Of a stretch of 64,000 bases of DNA, positions 8,743-16,382 are shown in pieces. Numbering within the stretch: position 1 is the stretch's first letter; each line of letters starts with the position of its first letter. Position numbers and translations under genes: made by a program. The notes under the pieces were generated by a model, which saw nothing but the letters and a program-made list of their open reading frames with translations, made no database searches and was not told the origin of the DNA. Source of the DNA: Desulfovibrio subterraneus (GTDB taxonomy: Bacteria > Desulfobacterota > Desulfovibrionia > Desulfovibrionales > Desulfovibrionaceae). The stretch is taken from the NCBI RefSeq assembly GCF_013340285.1, contig NZ_BLVO01000013.1, positions 479,574 through 543,573 on the forward strand, read 5' to 3'.

Positions 8743-8754
8743 TACAAATTTGTA
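8743..8754. promoter_or_regulatory. palindrome TACAAATTTGTA, copy 2
   Basis: Same 10-base core as at 8522, extended to 12 bases, about 40 bases before the start of the regulator gene. The surrounding 8500-8760 is markedly AT-rich and holds no gene I can support. Confidence 0.45.
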
Positions 8755-8795
8755 GGCAGTTGCCGTTTCGGCATTCCCTTTGCTTGGGGCTGTGC

Positions 8796-10346
8796 ATGAA
8801 CGAAACATCCGATTCCATAAAGCTCACGATACTGGCCGAAATTGGCAGCATCATCGGCAGGGCGCTCCGGTTGGAGAGCGCATTGCACGATATTCTTGCC
8901 ATTCTGGGAACACGGCTTTCCATGGGACACGGCAGCATAGTTTTGCTGGAGCGTGACCGGGGAGGCGTCGCTTCATGCGTATCCTATGACCGGACCCCGC
9001 GCGATCAGGCCCGCAGAGGCTGGGGCGGGTCGGATGCAGACATCATCCGCGCCGTGTCCAAGGGGCAGGCCTTTGTCATCATGGAAGGACAGGGAACTCC
9101 CCTGTTTCTGGATGGTGCTGTTGCCCGTCGTATAACACGTCAGAAGGTGGCGCTGCTCGGAGTGCCTGTGTTCGTTCATGGTCGCGAAGCTGGGCTTCTG
9201 ATGGTGAACAGGCTTTTCGATTCTCCTCTCGCGATGGATGCGGACCTTGCCTTTCTGGAAACCGTGGCCGGGCTTGTAGGGCAGTTTGTCAGCCTGAACG
9301 ACTCTGTGACGGAGAAGGTGGAGGCGCTGAAGCGTGAAAACGCCGCTCTGCGGTATCGTGTTTCGCAGGATTCGCAGCGAACGCACATGATCTCGCGCAG
9401 TCCGGTCATGGCAGATGTGGAGTGCCTTATGGAACAGGCGGCCGCTTCGGATACCCCGGTGCTCCTGCAGGGTGAGGATGGAGTCGGGCGTGCTTTGCTG
9501 GCCGGTCTTATACATGATTTTTCCGAACGTGCACGCCAGCCGTTCGTCCGCATTGACTGCCGCGCGTTTTCCCGTCCGCAGGGGCGCCAGAACTGGAATG
9601 GCGGTAGGGCGCCCTCGCAGGACAGCATTACCAGCCATTTTGTCGAGCGGATGGAAGCTGCCCATGAAGGAACCGCATGTCTGGAAAATGTGACATTGCT
9701 CCCGCGTGACCTGCAGGCCAAGCTTCTGGGTGTGTTGCAGGGGCAGGGCATAGAGCGCCCCGGCACCCGCCTTGTGCGGCGTGTGAATGTGCGTGTGCTT
9801 GCCCTGTGCGGGCCTGATGTGGCGCAGCTTGTTCAGCAGGGCGGTGTTTGTCCCGATCTGTACGATTGCCTTTCCGGCAGAATGGTTATCCATGTTCCGC
9901 CTCTGCGGGAGCGCAGGGAGGATGTGGAAGCCATACTGAATCATCTCATCGCAAAGGCCGCTCGGGAATATGGCAGGCATCTGCGTTTCGGCATGGACGC
10001 ACTTGAGGTGCTGCGCCGCTACGAGTGGCCCGGCAATGTGCGGGAGATGGAAGCAGTGGTTGAAAGCCTTGTGGCCATGACCGACGGCGGCAATATAAGC
10101 GCGGGTATGCTGCTGCCGCTTCTCGGTGCGGTGGAAGGTGCCCGCATGGGGGCCAAGGGGGGGGCTGTCAGCCCTTCGCTCAAGGATATGGAACGCAATG
10201 AAGTGGTGAGCGCGCTTCGCCGCACCGGCTGGATTCAGTACCGGGCAGCGGAGGTGCTGGGTATAACCGCGCGGCAGATGGGCTACAAGATCAAGAAGTT
10301 CGGCCTTGAGAACATGGTAGCCTCGGAGCGGGCCCGCGCACGCTGA
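8796..10346 (+). CDS. NifA-like GAF/AAA+/HTH regulator with degenerate ATPase motifs
   Basis: 516 residues from the ATG at 8796 (upstream in-frame codons look non-coding). A GAF domain (about 20-165) is followed by a short coil, an AAA+-like domain (about 198-425) and a Fis-type HTH (about 465-505) whose end, AAEVLGITARQMGYKIKKFG, resembles NifA. The motor is broken: Walker A is GEDGVGRA (Lys replaced by Arg), the GAFTGA loop is absent, and Walker B reads GTACLENV instead of GTLFLDE. The PPLRERREDV and WPGNVRE parts remain. It probably binds DNA and senses a ligand but is unlikely to drive sigma54 polymerase by the usual mechanism. Likely partner of the TRAP/dehydratase operon by position only. 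Confidence 0.88.
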   Translation: MNETSDSIKLTILAEIGSIIGRALRLESALHDILAILGTRLSMGHGSIVLLERDRGGVASCVSYDRTPRDQARRGWGGSDADIIRAVSKGQAFVIMEGQGTPLFLDGAVARRITRQKVALLGVPVFVHGREAGLLMVNRLFDSPLAMDADLAFLETVAGLVGQFVSLNDSVTEKVEALKRENAALRYRVSQDSQRTHMISRSPVMADVECLMEQAAASDTPVLLQGEDGVGRALLAGLIHDFSERARQPFVRIDCRAFSRPQGRQNWNGGRAPSQDSITSHFVERMEAAHEGTACLENVTLLPRDLQAKLLGVLQGQGIERPGTRLVRRVNVRVLALCGPDVAQLVQQGGVCPDLYDCLSGRMVIHVPPLRERREDVEAILNHLIAKAAREYGRHLRFGMDALEVLRRYEWPGNVREMEAVVESLVAMTDGGNISAGMLLPLLGAVEGARMGAKGGAVSPSLKDMERNEVVSALRRTGWIQYRAAEVLGITARQMGYKIKKFGLENMVASERARAR

Positions 10347-10476
10347 TCCTGTAAGAGCGTGCGTGGTTCCTTTGTGCAAGTTGGTAAGGTAGATCGGGCC
10401 GGTTGCCCTTTTCCCGCTTGCAAGGCATGACACGGATGCGGTAAAGCCGCGCCATGCATCTTGCAGGGGGAGAGCA

Positions 10477-10977
10477 ATGAAAGACAGAGCAATTTTGTTT
10501 GACTGGGGCGGGACGCTCATGACGTCCATGCCCTATTATATGGGAGCGGGAAGAGGCTGGTCGCATGTTCCAGCGGTGGAGGGAGTTCTTGATGCGGTTC
10601 AGGCGCTCCGTTCTTCGTGGACTATAGGGCTTGCTTCTAACGCATCGGAATCCGAAGACGACGAGGTACGTGCCTCACTCGATACCATCGGGGTGGGGGC
10701 GTTTATTGACAGAATCTATACTTACAGGCGTGTGGGCAGGCCCAAGCCGTGGCCCGACTTCTGGCGGTATGTGCTTTCTGATCTGGGAATGCAGCCTTCG
10801 CAGGTTGTCATGGTTGGCGACAACTACATGGACGACGTGTGGGGTGCGGCCAACGTGGGTATGCACGCCGTGTGGCTGAACCTTGGCTCGCCTGATGTGC
10901 GCAAGGGTGACCGCTACCGGACCATTCACAACTATTCGGAACTGCCTGGCGTGTTGGCCGACATGGGGTTCATGTAA
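10477..10977 (+). CDS. HAD-superfamily hydrolase
   Basis: 166 residues with the HAD order of motifs: nucleophile motif FDWGGTL (Asp9), a threonine/serine motif in LASNASES (about residue 50), a Lys in GRPKPWPDFW and the acidic motif VGDNYMDDVWGAANVGM. The second Asp of the classic DxD is Gly, as in a known FDWGGT subgroup, so phosphatase activity is probable but not certain. An AGGGGGAG ribosome site precedes the ATG. Monocistronic, ending at a bidirectional terminator. Substrate unknown. Confidence 0.85.
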   Translation: MKDRAILFDWGGTLMTSMPYYMGAGRGWSHVPAVEGVLDAVQALRSSWTIGLASNASESEDDEVRASLDTIGVGAFIDRIYTYRRVGRPKPWPDFWRYVLSDLGMQPSQVVMVGDNYMDDVWGAANVGMHAVWLNLGSPDVRKGDRYRTIHNYSELPGVLADMGFM

Positions 10978-10995
10978 GACATCGCCGCCATATGC

Positions 10996-11030
10996 GTAAA
11001 AAAAGGCCGGACAATTGTCCGGCCTTTCGC
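10996..11030. terminator. bidirectional terminator between convergent genes
   Basis: AAAGGCCGGACAATTGTCCGGCCTTT palindromic stem, with A run on the left and T on the right, serving the HAD gene and the convergent gene at 11048. Confidence 0.85.
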
Positions 11031-11047
11031 ATGTATGCAGGCAATTG

Positions 11048-11317
11048 CTACACGATGGAACCGAACGAATGGATCACGTTCTTGCGGAAGGCACGGGTTC
11101 GCCATATTTCTTCAGCGCCCGCTGTGGACAGGTCGTTACGAACGGCACTTCGCAGTTCGTCCTGCTGGGCGGGACTGAGCTTGAGCAGCTTGATGTCGCC
11201 AAGAAGCGTCAGAGGATCGCTATACTCCTTGGGCATGGGGCTCTTGCCGTTGTCGTGGTAGAGAAAGCTGATGGTTGCCTTGGGGCAGGTGTTCAGGCGT
11301 TCCAGAAAAGTAAGCAT
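11048..11317 (-). CDS. hypothetical protein, 89 aa
   Basis: A small mostly helical protein (MLTFLERLNTCPKATISFLYHDNG...) with a GGGAG ribosome site before the ATG. No transmembrane segment or known motif. It is the first clear gene downstream of the minus-strand SAM-I riboswitch at 11512-11665, with only a 33-codon frame between them, so it could be controlled by S-adenosylmethionine level. I do not recognise it as a methionine-pathway protein. Confidence 0.7.
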   Translation of the reverse strand: MLTFLERLNTCPKATISFLYHDNGKSPMPKEYSDPLTLLGDIKLLKLSPAQQDELRSAVRNDLSTAGAEEIWRTRAFRKNVIHSFGSIV

Positions 11318-11393
11318 GTACGTTCTCCCTTCCGGTGCGGGTGCGCCACCGGCGATCGGACAATCTGACCGACGTTTTAGCTGTCATTGTTGT

Positions 11394-11495
11394 TCAAGCG
11401 GAAAGTCCGCTTCGGTGGGCGCGCAATAAGTCATAAATCCGCCCGCCGTAGTCTCCGTATTCAGTCTGCAGCACTTGGTATGCATTGGCTTGCAT
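11394..11495 (-). CDS. possible 33-aa small protein downstream of SAM riboswitch
   Basis: ATG-to-TGA frame encoding MQANAYQVLQTEYGDYGG at its start and ending SGLSA. It begins about 20 bases after the riboswitch terminator and precedes the 89-aa gene by about 75 bases. The ribosome site is weak. The Tyr/Gly-rich composition could be real or could be the end of a decayed gene once controlled by the riboswitch. Confidence 0.35.
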   Translation of the reverse strand: MQANAYQVLQTEYGDYGGRIYDLLRAHRSGLSA

Positions 11496-11511
11496 CGCAA
11501 TTTCGAGGCCG

Positions 11512-11665
11512 CCAAGAAAAAACGACCTCTCATGCCGAGAGGCCGATTGCTTTGCAGAATCCGGCCTCATGGTCCATGTCTCGCATGGTTCGGCTTTGGC
11601 ACCTTGCCTGAGCAGGTTGCCGGACGGTCAACGGGCCATTCCCTCGCGTCCTCGTCATGAGTGCT
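11512..11665 (-). ncRNA. SAM-I (S-box) riboswitch with terminator
   Basis: Read on the minus strand, the closing helix is CTCATG (11661-11656) with CATGAG (11571-11566). Between them are GAGGGAATGGCCC, then CCGGCAACC, then AAGGTGCCAA, and the CCATG/CATGG fourth helix: all hallmarks of the SAM-I aptamer in the right order. A downstream alternative pair follows: GAGGCCG/CGGCCTC can form, or CCTCT/AGAGG followed by six T, a terminator (11515-11542). This is a transcriptional OFF switch responding to S-adenosylmethionine. The next frames on that strand are the 33-codon frame and the 89-aa gene. Confidence 0.85.
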
Positions 11666-11919
11666 GTTGCCTGCTTGTAGGAAAATGGTTTCCTGATGTC
11701 AACAAGGAAATGTGGAAAAAAACATATAGTAATATTATCAGCTAATTAAGAAATGAAAAAACTGATTTAGTTGTACTTTTGAGAACTACTTTTTCTCAAG
11801 CTCTTCACAAAAATGTAGTTGCTGCTAGTACCACTATCAACCCCTCCGCTGGTCTTTCCAAAGCCGATGGTATAGGCAGAAACCAGCAACGCACACCGCA
11901 GCAAGGAGATCAATTGCCG

Positions 11920-13479
11920 ATGGGCATTTTAACCGGGCGGCACCGTATGGGAACAGCTGCCCTCATCATGGCCGGAAGCGTGTTTCTTTCACGTTTCATG
12001 GGGCTTATCCGCGATAAATTCATTTCCTATTACCACGGTGCCACCGTGGAGTCGGATATATATTTCACGTCGTTCGTCATTCCGGATTTTCTGAATTACC
12101 TGCTCGCCGGAGGGTATTTTTCCATCACCCTTATTCCGCTGCTGGCTGAATATTTTGAACTCGATGAGCAGGAAGGCTGGCGTTTTCTTTCCGCCGTGCT
12201 TTGCTGGGTGGCGGTGGTGGCGAGTCTGCTCACGGGCGTGGCATGGATAGCCGCCCCCTGGCTGGCAAAGGTGGCTGCACCGGGTTTTGATGCACATTCT
12301 CTCGGCCGTCTTGCGCACTTTTTGCGGATCATTCTGCCCGCACAGGTGTTTTTTCTCATGGGCGCCTGCCTTTCGGGTGTGCTGTACATGCGCAGACAAT
12401 TTTCTGTGCCTGCGTTGACCCCGCTTGTGTATAACGCCTGCATCATTCTGGGCGGCTGGCTGATGATAGATTCCGGTATGGAAGGCTTTTGCTGGGGCGT
12501 GCTGGGCGGTGCGGTGGTGGGCAGCTTTCTGCTGCCGCTTCTTGCTGTATACTCCGGTGGCGGTATGCGGCTGTTTCCCTGCTTCCGGCATTCGGGCGTG
12601 CGCCGCTTCATGCTGCTGGCCCTGCCCCTGATGATAGGGCAGTCCATCGTGGTGCTGGATGAGCAGTTTGTCCGCATTTTCGGGTCATTGACCGGCGACG
12701 GGGCAGTGAGCCTGCTCAATTACGCACGACGCATCATGCAGGTGCCGGTGGGCGTTGTGGCGCAGGCGGCCGGTGTTGCCTCTTACCCGTTTCTTGCGGC
12801 CCTTGTGGCCAAGCGGGAGACGGAACAGTTCAACACCACGCTCAATTCGGCGCTGCGCAATACCATGCTGATCATCGTGCCGTTGTCCGCATGGATGATA
12901 GCCGCTTCGGAACCGACTCTTCGTCTCATTTTCCAGCAGGGCGGTTTTGGTGCGGAGCAGACGCTCGGCGCGACGCCGTTGTTGCAGATTATGCTGGCTG
13001 CCGTGGCCTTCTGGGGCATTCAGCAGATTGTGGGGCGTGCCTTCTACGCCCATAAGGATACGGTAACGCCTGCCGTGGTCGGCACCGTGGCAACCGTGTT
13101 GGCTCTGCCTGCCTATTGGTGGTTTGCAAAGGTGCTGGGCGCATTCGGCGTGGCCCTTGCGGGAACCTGCTCTGTAGTGCTGTATACGCTGATGCTGTCA
13201 TCCGTGTGGCGGCGGCGTTTTGGTGGCGATGCCTTTGCGGGGGTATCCGCCGCGCTTTTCAAAGCGGTGGTGCTGAGCCTGCCTGCCGCTGCTGCTGCAT
13301 GGTGGGGAGTGGGGCGTGTGGCCTTGCTGTTCCCTGAATCGCCCTTGTTCGGAGCATTCATGGCGCTCGGTGTGAGCGGTCTGCTTTTCTGCCTTGTGTA
13401 TGCTGTGGTGGTGCGTATTCTGGCTCCGGACATGCTTGCACCGGTAACAGCCGTAGTGCGGAGAAAGCTCCGCCGGTAG
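11920..13479 (+). CDS. murJ: lipid II flippase MurJ (MviN family)
   Basis: About 519 residues and some 13-14 membrane helices, the MATE-like flippase that moves lipid II across the inner membrane for peptidoglycan synthesis. The N-terminal region after MGILTGRHRMGTAALIMAGSVFLSR and the GLIRDKFISYYHG turn is characteristic, as are PALTPLVYNACIILGGW and a conserved Arg-rich loop YARRIMQVPVGV. Start at ATG 11920, with AAGGAG at 11903; a TTG at 11914 is an alternative. The upstream in-frame 47 codons look like leader. The region 11700-11800 is very AT-rich and probably holds the promoter. Confidence 0.92.
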   Translation: MGILTGRHRMGTAALIMAGSVFLSRFMGLIRDKFISYYHGATVESDIYFTSFVIPDFLNYLLAGGYFSITLIPLLAEYFELDEQEGWRFLSAVLCWVAVVASLLTGVAWIAAPWLAKVAAPGFDAHSLGRLAHFLRIILPAQVFFLMGACLSGVLYMRRQFSVPALTPLVYNACIILGGWLMIDSGMEGFCWGVLGGAVVGSFLLPLLAVYSGGGMRLFPCFRHSGVRRFMLLALPLMIGQSIVVLDEQFVRIFGSLTGDGAVSLLNYARRIMQVPVGVVAQAAGVASYPFLAALVAKRETEQFNTTLNSALRNTMLIIVPLSAWMIAASEPTLRLIFQQGGFGAEQTLGATPLLQIMLAAVAFWGIQQIVGRAFYAHKDTVTPAVVGTVATVLALPAYWWFAKVLGAFGVALAGTCSVVLYTLMLSSVWRRRFGGDAFAGVSAALFKAVVLSLPAAAAAWWGVGRVALLFPESPLFGAFMALGVSGLLFCLVYAVVVRILAPDMLAPVTAVVRRKLRR

Positions 13480-13497
13480 AGTGCCGGAATGGTCAGG

Positions 13498-13657
13498 CTG
13501 CTGACAAAGTCATTTTTTAGTTTTTTCGCCTCCGGCGGGCAGGAACCTGACGTTCCTGCACCTCGTATACGTGATGAAAGTCCGTTTTTGGACCTCAGTT
13601 CCGGCTTAACAGGAGTATGGGGTTACTGAAAACGAAGGTTTGTCATTAACCTGAAAC
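13498..13657. repeat. convergent-intergenic repeat, copy 1
   Basis: About 160 bases starting CTGCTGACAAAGTCATT and ending GTCATTAACCTGAAAC, closely matching 22593-22752 and more distantly 61122-61263. It contains CTCCGGCGGGCAGG and an 8-bp hairpin GCAGGAAC/GTTCCTGC (13539-13559), then a conserved CACCTCGTATACGTGATGAAA. It lies between murJ and the convergent gene at 13934 and runs into a terminator on the right. Confidence 0.85.
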
Positions 13658-13682
13658 GCCTCCCGCAAGGGAGGCGTTTTAA
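13656..13682 (+). terminator. rho-independent terminator after murJ
   Basis: AACGCCTCCC-GCAA-GGGAGGCGTTTT hairpin at the right edge of repeat copy 1. Unlike copies 2 and 3, no matching hairpin lies on the left edge. Confidence 0.85.
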
Positions 13683-13933
13683 TGTTATGGCAAGTTCCGT
13701 ATTTCGAAAACAGACTTCATTAAATCGAAGCTGAAGCGATAAAACGGAAATATATCGCTTATACAGGGCGCAGGCCTTCAGTCGTTAGCAGAGTCTTCGA
13801 GGCTTGCGAATGATGAGAGCAAAACGGGATTGTCCCCCTGCCCATCTCCGATCTCTTTATCCGTAAGGCTCGCAAGGGTCGCCAACGGCTCAATGTCCGG
13901 AGGCGAATAAAACTCAAAATGATTTAACGTGAG
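13683..13933. other. gene-free stretch with in-frame continuation of the next gene
   Basis: Nothing clear on the plus strand. On the minus strand, the frame of the 13934 gene stays open for about 48 codons past its TAG stop, to a TGA near 13788; the translation (for example FEFYSPPDIEPLATLASL) looks protein-like. It may be an eroded C-terminal extension or chance. An AGCGAT/ATCGCT inverted repeat lies at 13735-13759. Confidence 0.4.
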
Positions 13934-14326
13934 CTACTGCTCCAGTCCACCTGTCTCGGGACCGTCGAACATGGGGCCTGTTCCGGTTGCATCCCATTCC
14001 GCTTCAAGCGCGGTAAGCTTTTCATCAAGCCAGTCGTACATGGCCCGGGCGGTGTTGTAATTCATGACAATACGGGAGTGGATGTCGCGGATGACAACCT
14101 TCTGTTCGCTTTCCACGGGAATCATTTCGTGTCCGATGCTGCCATCGGGTGCGATTATGCGTTCTGAAACCGTGGGCAGTTTGTCGCTCTCGGTATAGAA
14201 ATTCAATTCTATTTCGCCATGGGGATTCACGCCGCCCCATACGCCGTGGGCGTATTTCAGTTTGGCCTCTTTTTCCATTTCGTATTCGTATCGAATTCGT
14301 GCGGGGAGTTTGTATCCCTTGCCCAT
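13934..14326 (-). CDS. hypothetical protein, 130 aa
   Basis: Start set at MGKGYKLPARIRYEYEM because AAAGGAGAC lies correctly before the ATG; the longer frame upstream is Arg/Pro-rich and unlikely. The protein alternates short beta segments (GEIELNFYTE, EQKVVIRDIHSRIVMNY) and ends with a helix (TARAMYDWLDEKLTALEAEW) and a Gly-rich tail. The layout, beta hairpins followed by a helix after a conserved R-I-V-M, faintly recalls the DUF3467 family, which I cannot confirm. Confidence 0.7.
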   Translation of the reverse strand: MGKGYKLPARIRYEYEMEKEAKLKYAHGVWGGVNPHGEIELNFYTESDKLPTVSERIIAPDGSIGHEMIPVESEQKVVIRDIHSRIVMNYNTARAMYDWLDEKLTALEAEWDATGTGPMFDGPETGGLEQ

Positions 14327-14391
14327 GTAGTCTCCTTTCGGTGTGATTGCGGCAGATGGCCGCGAAAGCAGGCGGCACCCGGTTTTGTAGG

Positions 14392-14700
14392 TCAGGACGT
14401 CGAATCCAGCAAACGGCCGGATGTTCTTTCCGGAGCGACCAGCGGGGTCTGCTGTGCGAGCGGTCCGGCGGCAGGGAGTTGCCCGGCCCGTGAACGGGCC
14501 ACGAATCCCGCATCCCATCGTGCCTCTGCGTCCGCAACCATGTCGCCTATGATGATAGCCGTGTCGTCCTGCAAAGAGGTGTAAGGGCGGTGGCTAAACG
14601 GCAGGCGTTTGGCTCCTTCCAGTCCCATAAGGAGGAGGGAGCGCACTATCAGGTCTTCCGACTGCCTGATCTTTTCAGGTATGACGGGCGGGAGAGGCAT
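14392..14700 (-). CDS. hypothetical protein, 102 aa
   Basis: Plausible small protein upstream of the 130-aa gene on the same strand, 65 bases apart. The first two-thirds (IRQSEDLIVRSLLLMGLEG, then TSLQDDTAIIIGDMVADAEA) looks like a folded helical protein, the last third is Pro/Ala/Arg-rich. The ribosome site is weak and an overlapping plus-strand frame exists, so coding status is uncertain. Confidence 0.45.
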   Translation of the reverse strand: MPLPPVIPEKIRQSEDLIVRSLLLMGLEGAKRLPFSHRPYTSLQDDTAIIIGDMVADAEARWDAGFVARSRAGQLPAAGPLAQQTPLVAPERTSGRLLDSTS

Positions 14701-14961
14701 CGTGAGAGCTTGTCCTGTTTGTTGTCGGCGAGAGCTTCCGGCCTTCGGTATGAGGGGCGGAAGCGTGGTCCGGAGTTTTGTGACCGGACGCCATGCTCAT
14801 CATATGATAGGGCAGGCAGAGCCTTAAGTAAAGAGCGTGCTCATGCAGGGGCCGCAAGCGGCGCAGGGCGCGGGCGGAGCCATGCTTGTGGCTTGACGTA
14901 CGGGCGGGAATGCCGCAAAGTCTCCGCGACTTCAACCATAAACGAAAGCCGGGGATTACAT

Positions 14962-15522
14962 ATGGCCGATTATACCAGTGAAGCAATGGAAGTACGACCG
15001 TATCTGGATATGGAACTGCTCATGAGCGTGAGTCAGGAATCTCGCGTTGATGGCAAGACCATGGATCTCATGTGCCAGCTTTGGGAAAAGTGGGCTCCGC
15101 ACCTCAGTGCGCGCAAGCTTAAAGTAGGCAAGATTCAGTATCTGGCCGTATGGCTGGGCGATGAGGTGGAAGCGGATGTGGACAACATCTGGGACGAATC
15201 CCCCTCAAGCGCCTATCTTGCAGGAAGCCTTGCCCAGGTTATGGTGATGTGCGCCCTGAACCAGCTCATTCCCGAGGTGCAGGACGCCGGCTGTGCACCT
15301 GCCCCCAAGCCTACCGATGCACTGGTAGACGCCATGGAAGAGGAAGGCTGCCCCTACAACGAGCAGGGAACCATGCTTTCCCGCAAGTTTGCCATTATCA
15401 CGCATTACCCCTTCAAGGGCGCATGCGAAATTTGCTACCTGCAGAAGGACTGTCCCAAGGCCTCCGGCTCGCAGGATTCCGGTTCCATCGTGCTGCCCGG
15501 TTACGAACGGGGTACCGACTAG
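14962..15522 (+). CDS. hypothetical protein with C-terminal Cys motif, 186 aa
   Basis: Start at ATG 14962 (MADYTSEAMEVRPYLDMELL), with a GGGG purine site; the longer upstream frame is not protein-like. The N-terminal two-thirds is helical. The C-terminal third holds five Cys: GCAPAPK, EEGCPYNEQ and ACEICYLQKDCPKA, of which CxxC-x5-C could bind a metal or an Fe-S cluster. No membrane segment. Terminated by a hairpin that lies inside the 3' end of the convergent gene. No family recognised. Confidence 0.7.
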   Translation: MADYTSEAMEVRPYLDMELLMSVSQESRVDGKTMDLMCQLWEKWAPHLSARKLKVGKIQYLAVWLGDEVEADVDNIWDESPSSAYLAGSLAQVMVMCALNQLIPEVQDAGCAPAPKPTDALVDAMEEEGCPYNEQGTMLSRKFAIITHYPFKGACEICYLQKDCPKASGSQDSGSIVLPGYERGTD

Positions 15523-15565
15523 CCTCTAGGGCTTGCCGGTTCCGTCAGACCGATCGCAAAACGGA

Positions 15566-16156
15566 TTATTCCGATTGCTCAACCCGGAGGCGTACTGTCG
15601 CTTCCGGGTTTTTTTGCAGCCAATCCTCAAGCGTGTCCATGTCGGTTGCTTCAGCCGGTGCTGCAATGACGAGCTTCTCGCCTTCCGGATGCTCCTTGAG
15701 CAGCTTGGCAATACGCCATGCAACAGATTCCACTCCACGGTTCAGAAAGCGCTCACCCTGTTCATGCATGATGAGATTGAACAGCAGCAGGGTTATGCTC
15801 CCATCTTCTGTCTGCGCGGCAACTTCCGCCTTGCGGGTTATGTCTCCGCGAAGCGCGGCGTAGGGGCTGTTGCGGCGCATGGCAATGCCTGCGGCACCGG
15901 GCAGTGCGGCTGCCAGTCCCATGCGTGCGCCGTTGTGCACCACTGCAGTGTCAATGTTGTCCACCGGCATACCGTCCACAAAGACTGTCTGTATCCGGTC
16001 TTCAACATAGTCATGAGGGATAGCGAACGCTTCTTCAAGCACCTGACGTACGCTCAGGTTCACGGGGGTGCGTACCTGCACTCCGTGCTGGAGTATGTAG
16101 CTCCAATGCCGCAGTCCGTTGGCCGTTGTTTGTAAGAATAATTCTGTGTAGGTCAT
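15566..16156 (-). CDS. hypothetical protein, 196 aa
   Basis: Soluble protein beginning MTYTELFLQTTANGLRHW, with a middle segment DDRIQTVFVDGMPVDNIDTAVV-like (VFVDGMPVDN) and Gly/Ala-rich GLAAALPGAAGIAMRR. The C-terminus has a coherent alpha/beta pattern (KLVIAAPAEATDMDTLEDWL). It is divergent from the aldehyde:ferredoxin oxidoreductase gene and shares its upstream region, with an inverted repeat between them. It might be a regulatory or accessory protein of that enzyme, but nothing in the sequence proves it. Confidence 0.7.
   Translation of the reverse strand: MTYTELFLQTTANGLRHWSYILQHGVQVRTPVNLSVRQVLEEAFAIPHDYVEDRIQTVFVDGMPVDNIDTAVVHNGARMGLAAALPGAAGIAMRRNSPYAALRGDITRKAEVAAQTEDGSITLLLFNLIMHEQGERFLNRGVESVAWRIAKLLKEHPEGEKLVIAAPAEATDMDTLEDWLQKNPEATVRLRVEQSE
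15579..15616 (+). terminator. terminator embedded in the end of the opposite gene
   Basis: AACCCGGA stem, loop, TCCGGGTT stem and eight T on the plus strand. It terminates the gene ending at 15522 but lies within the last codons of the minus-strand gene ending at 15566. Confidence 0.8.
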
Positions 16157-16211
16157 TTTTAGTCATTCTTGGTTTGAATGTGTTCTTTTGAGGGGTTTTA
16201 ATGACGCTTTG

Positions 16212-16230
16212 TTACTGTAACACACAGTAA
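16212..16230. promoter_or_regulatory. inverted repeat in the divergent promoter region of aor
   Basis: TTACTGT-N5-ACAGTAA, a perfect 7-bp inverted repeat between the 196-aa gene and aor. The dyad length and spacing suit a dimeric repressor or activator. The flanking sequence is AT-rich (AAATATAATAAACTG). Confidence 0.5.
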
Positions 16231-16382
16231 GTGAAATATAATAAACTGTAGAACAGGCTCAAAAAATGGTATATGTTGCCGTTACTTTGGTCTGTATATC
16301 ATGTTTTTCGTGGTAGCAAATACATACTGCACTGAAGGTGTGGGGTGCGCATCTTCGCAAAACTGGTCTAGAGGTAAATGCC

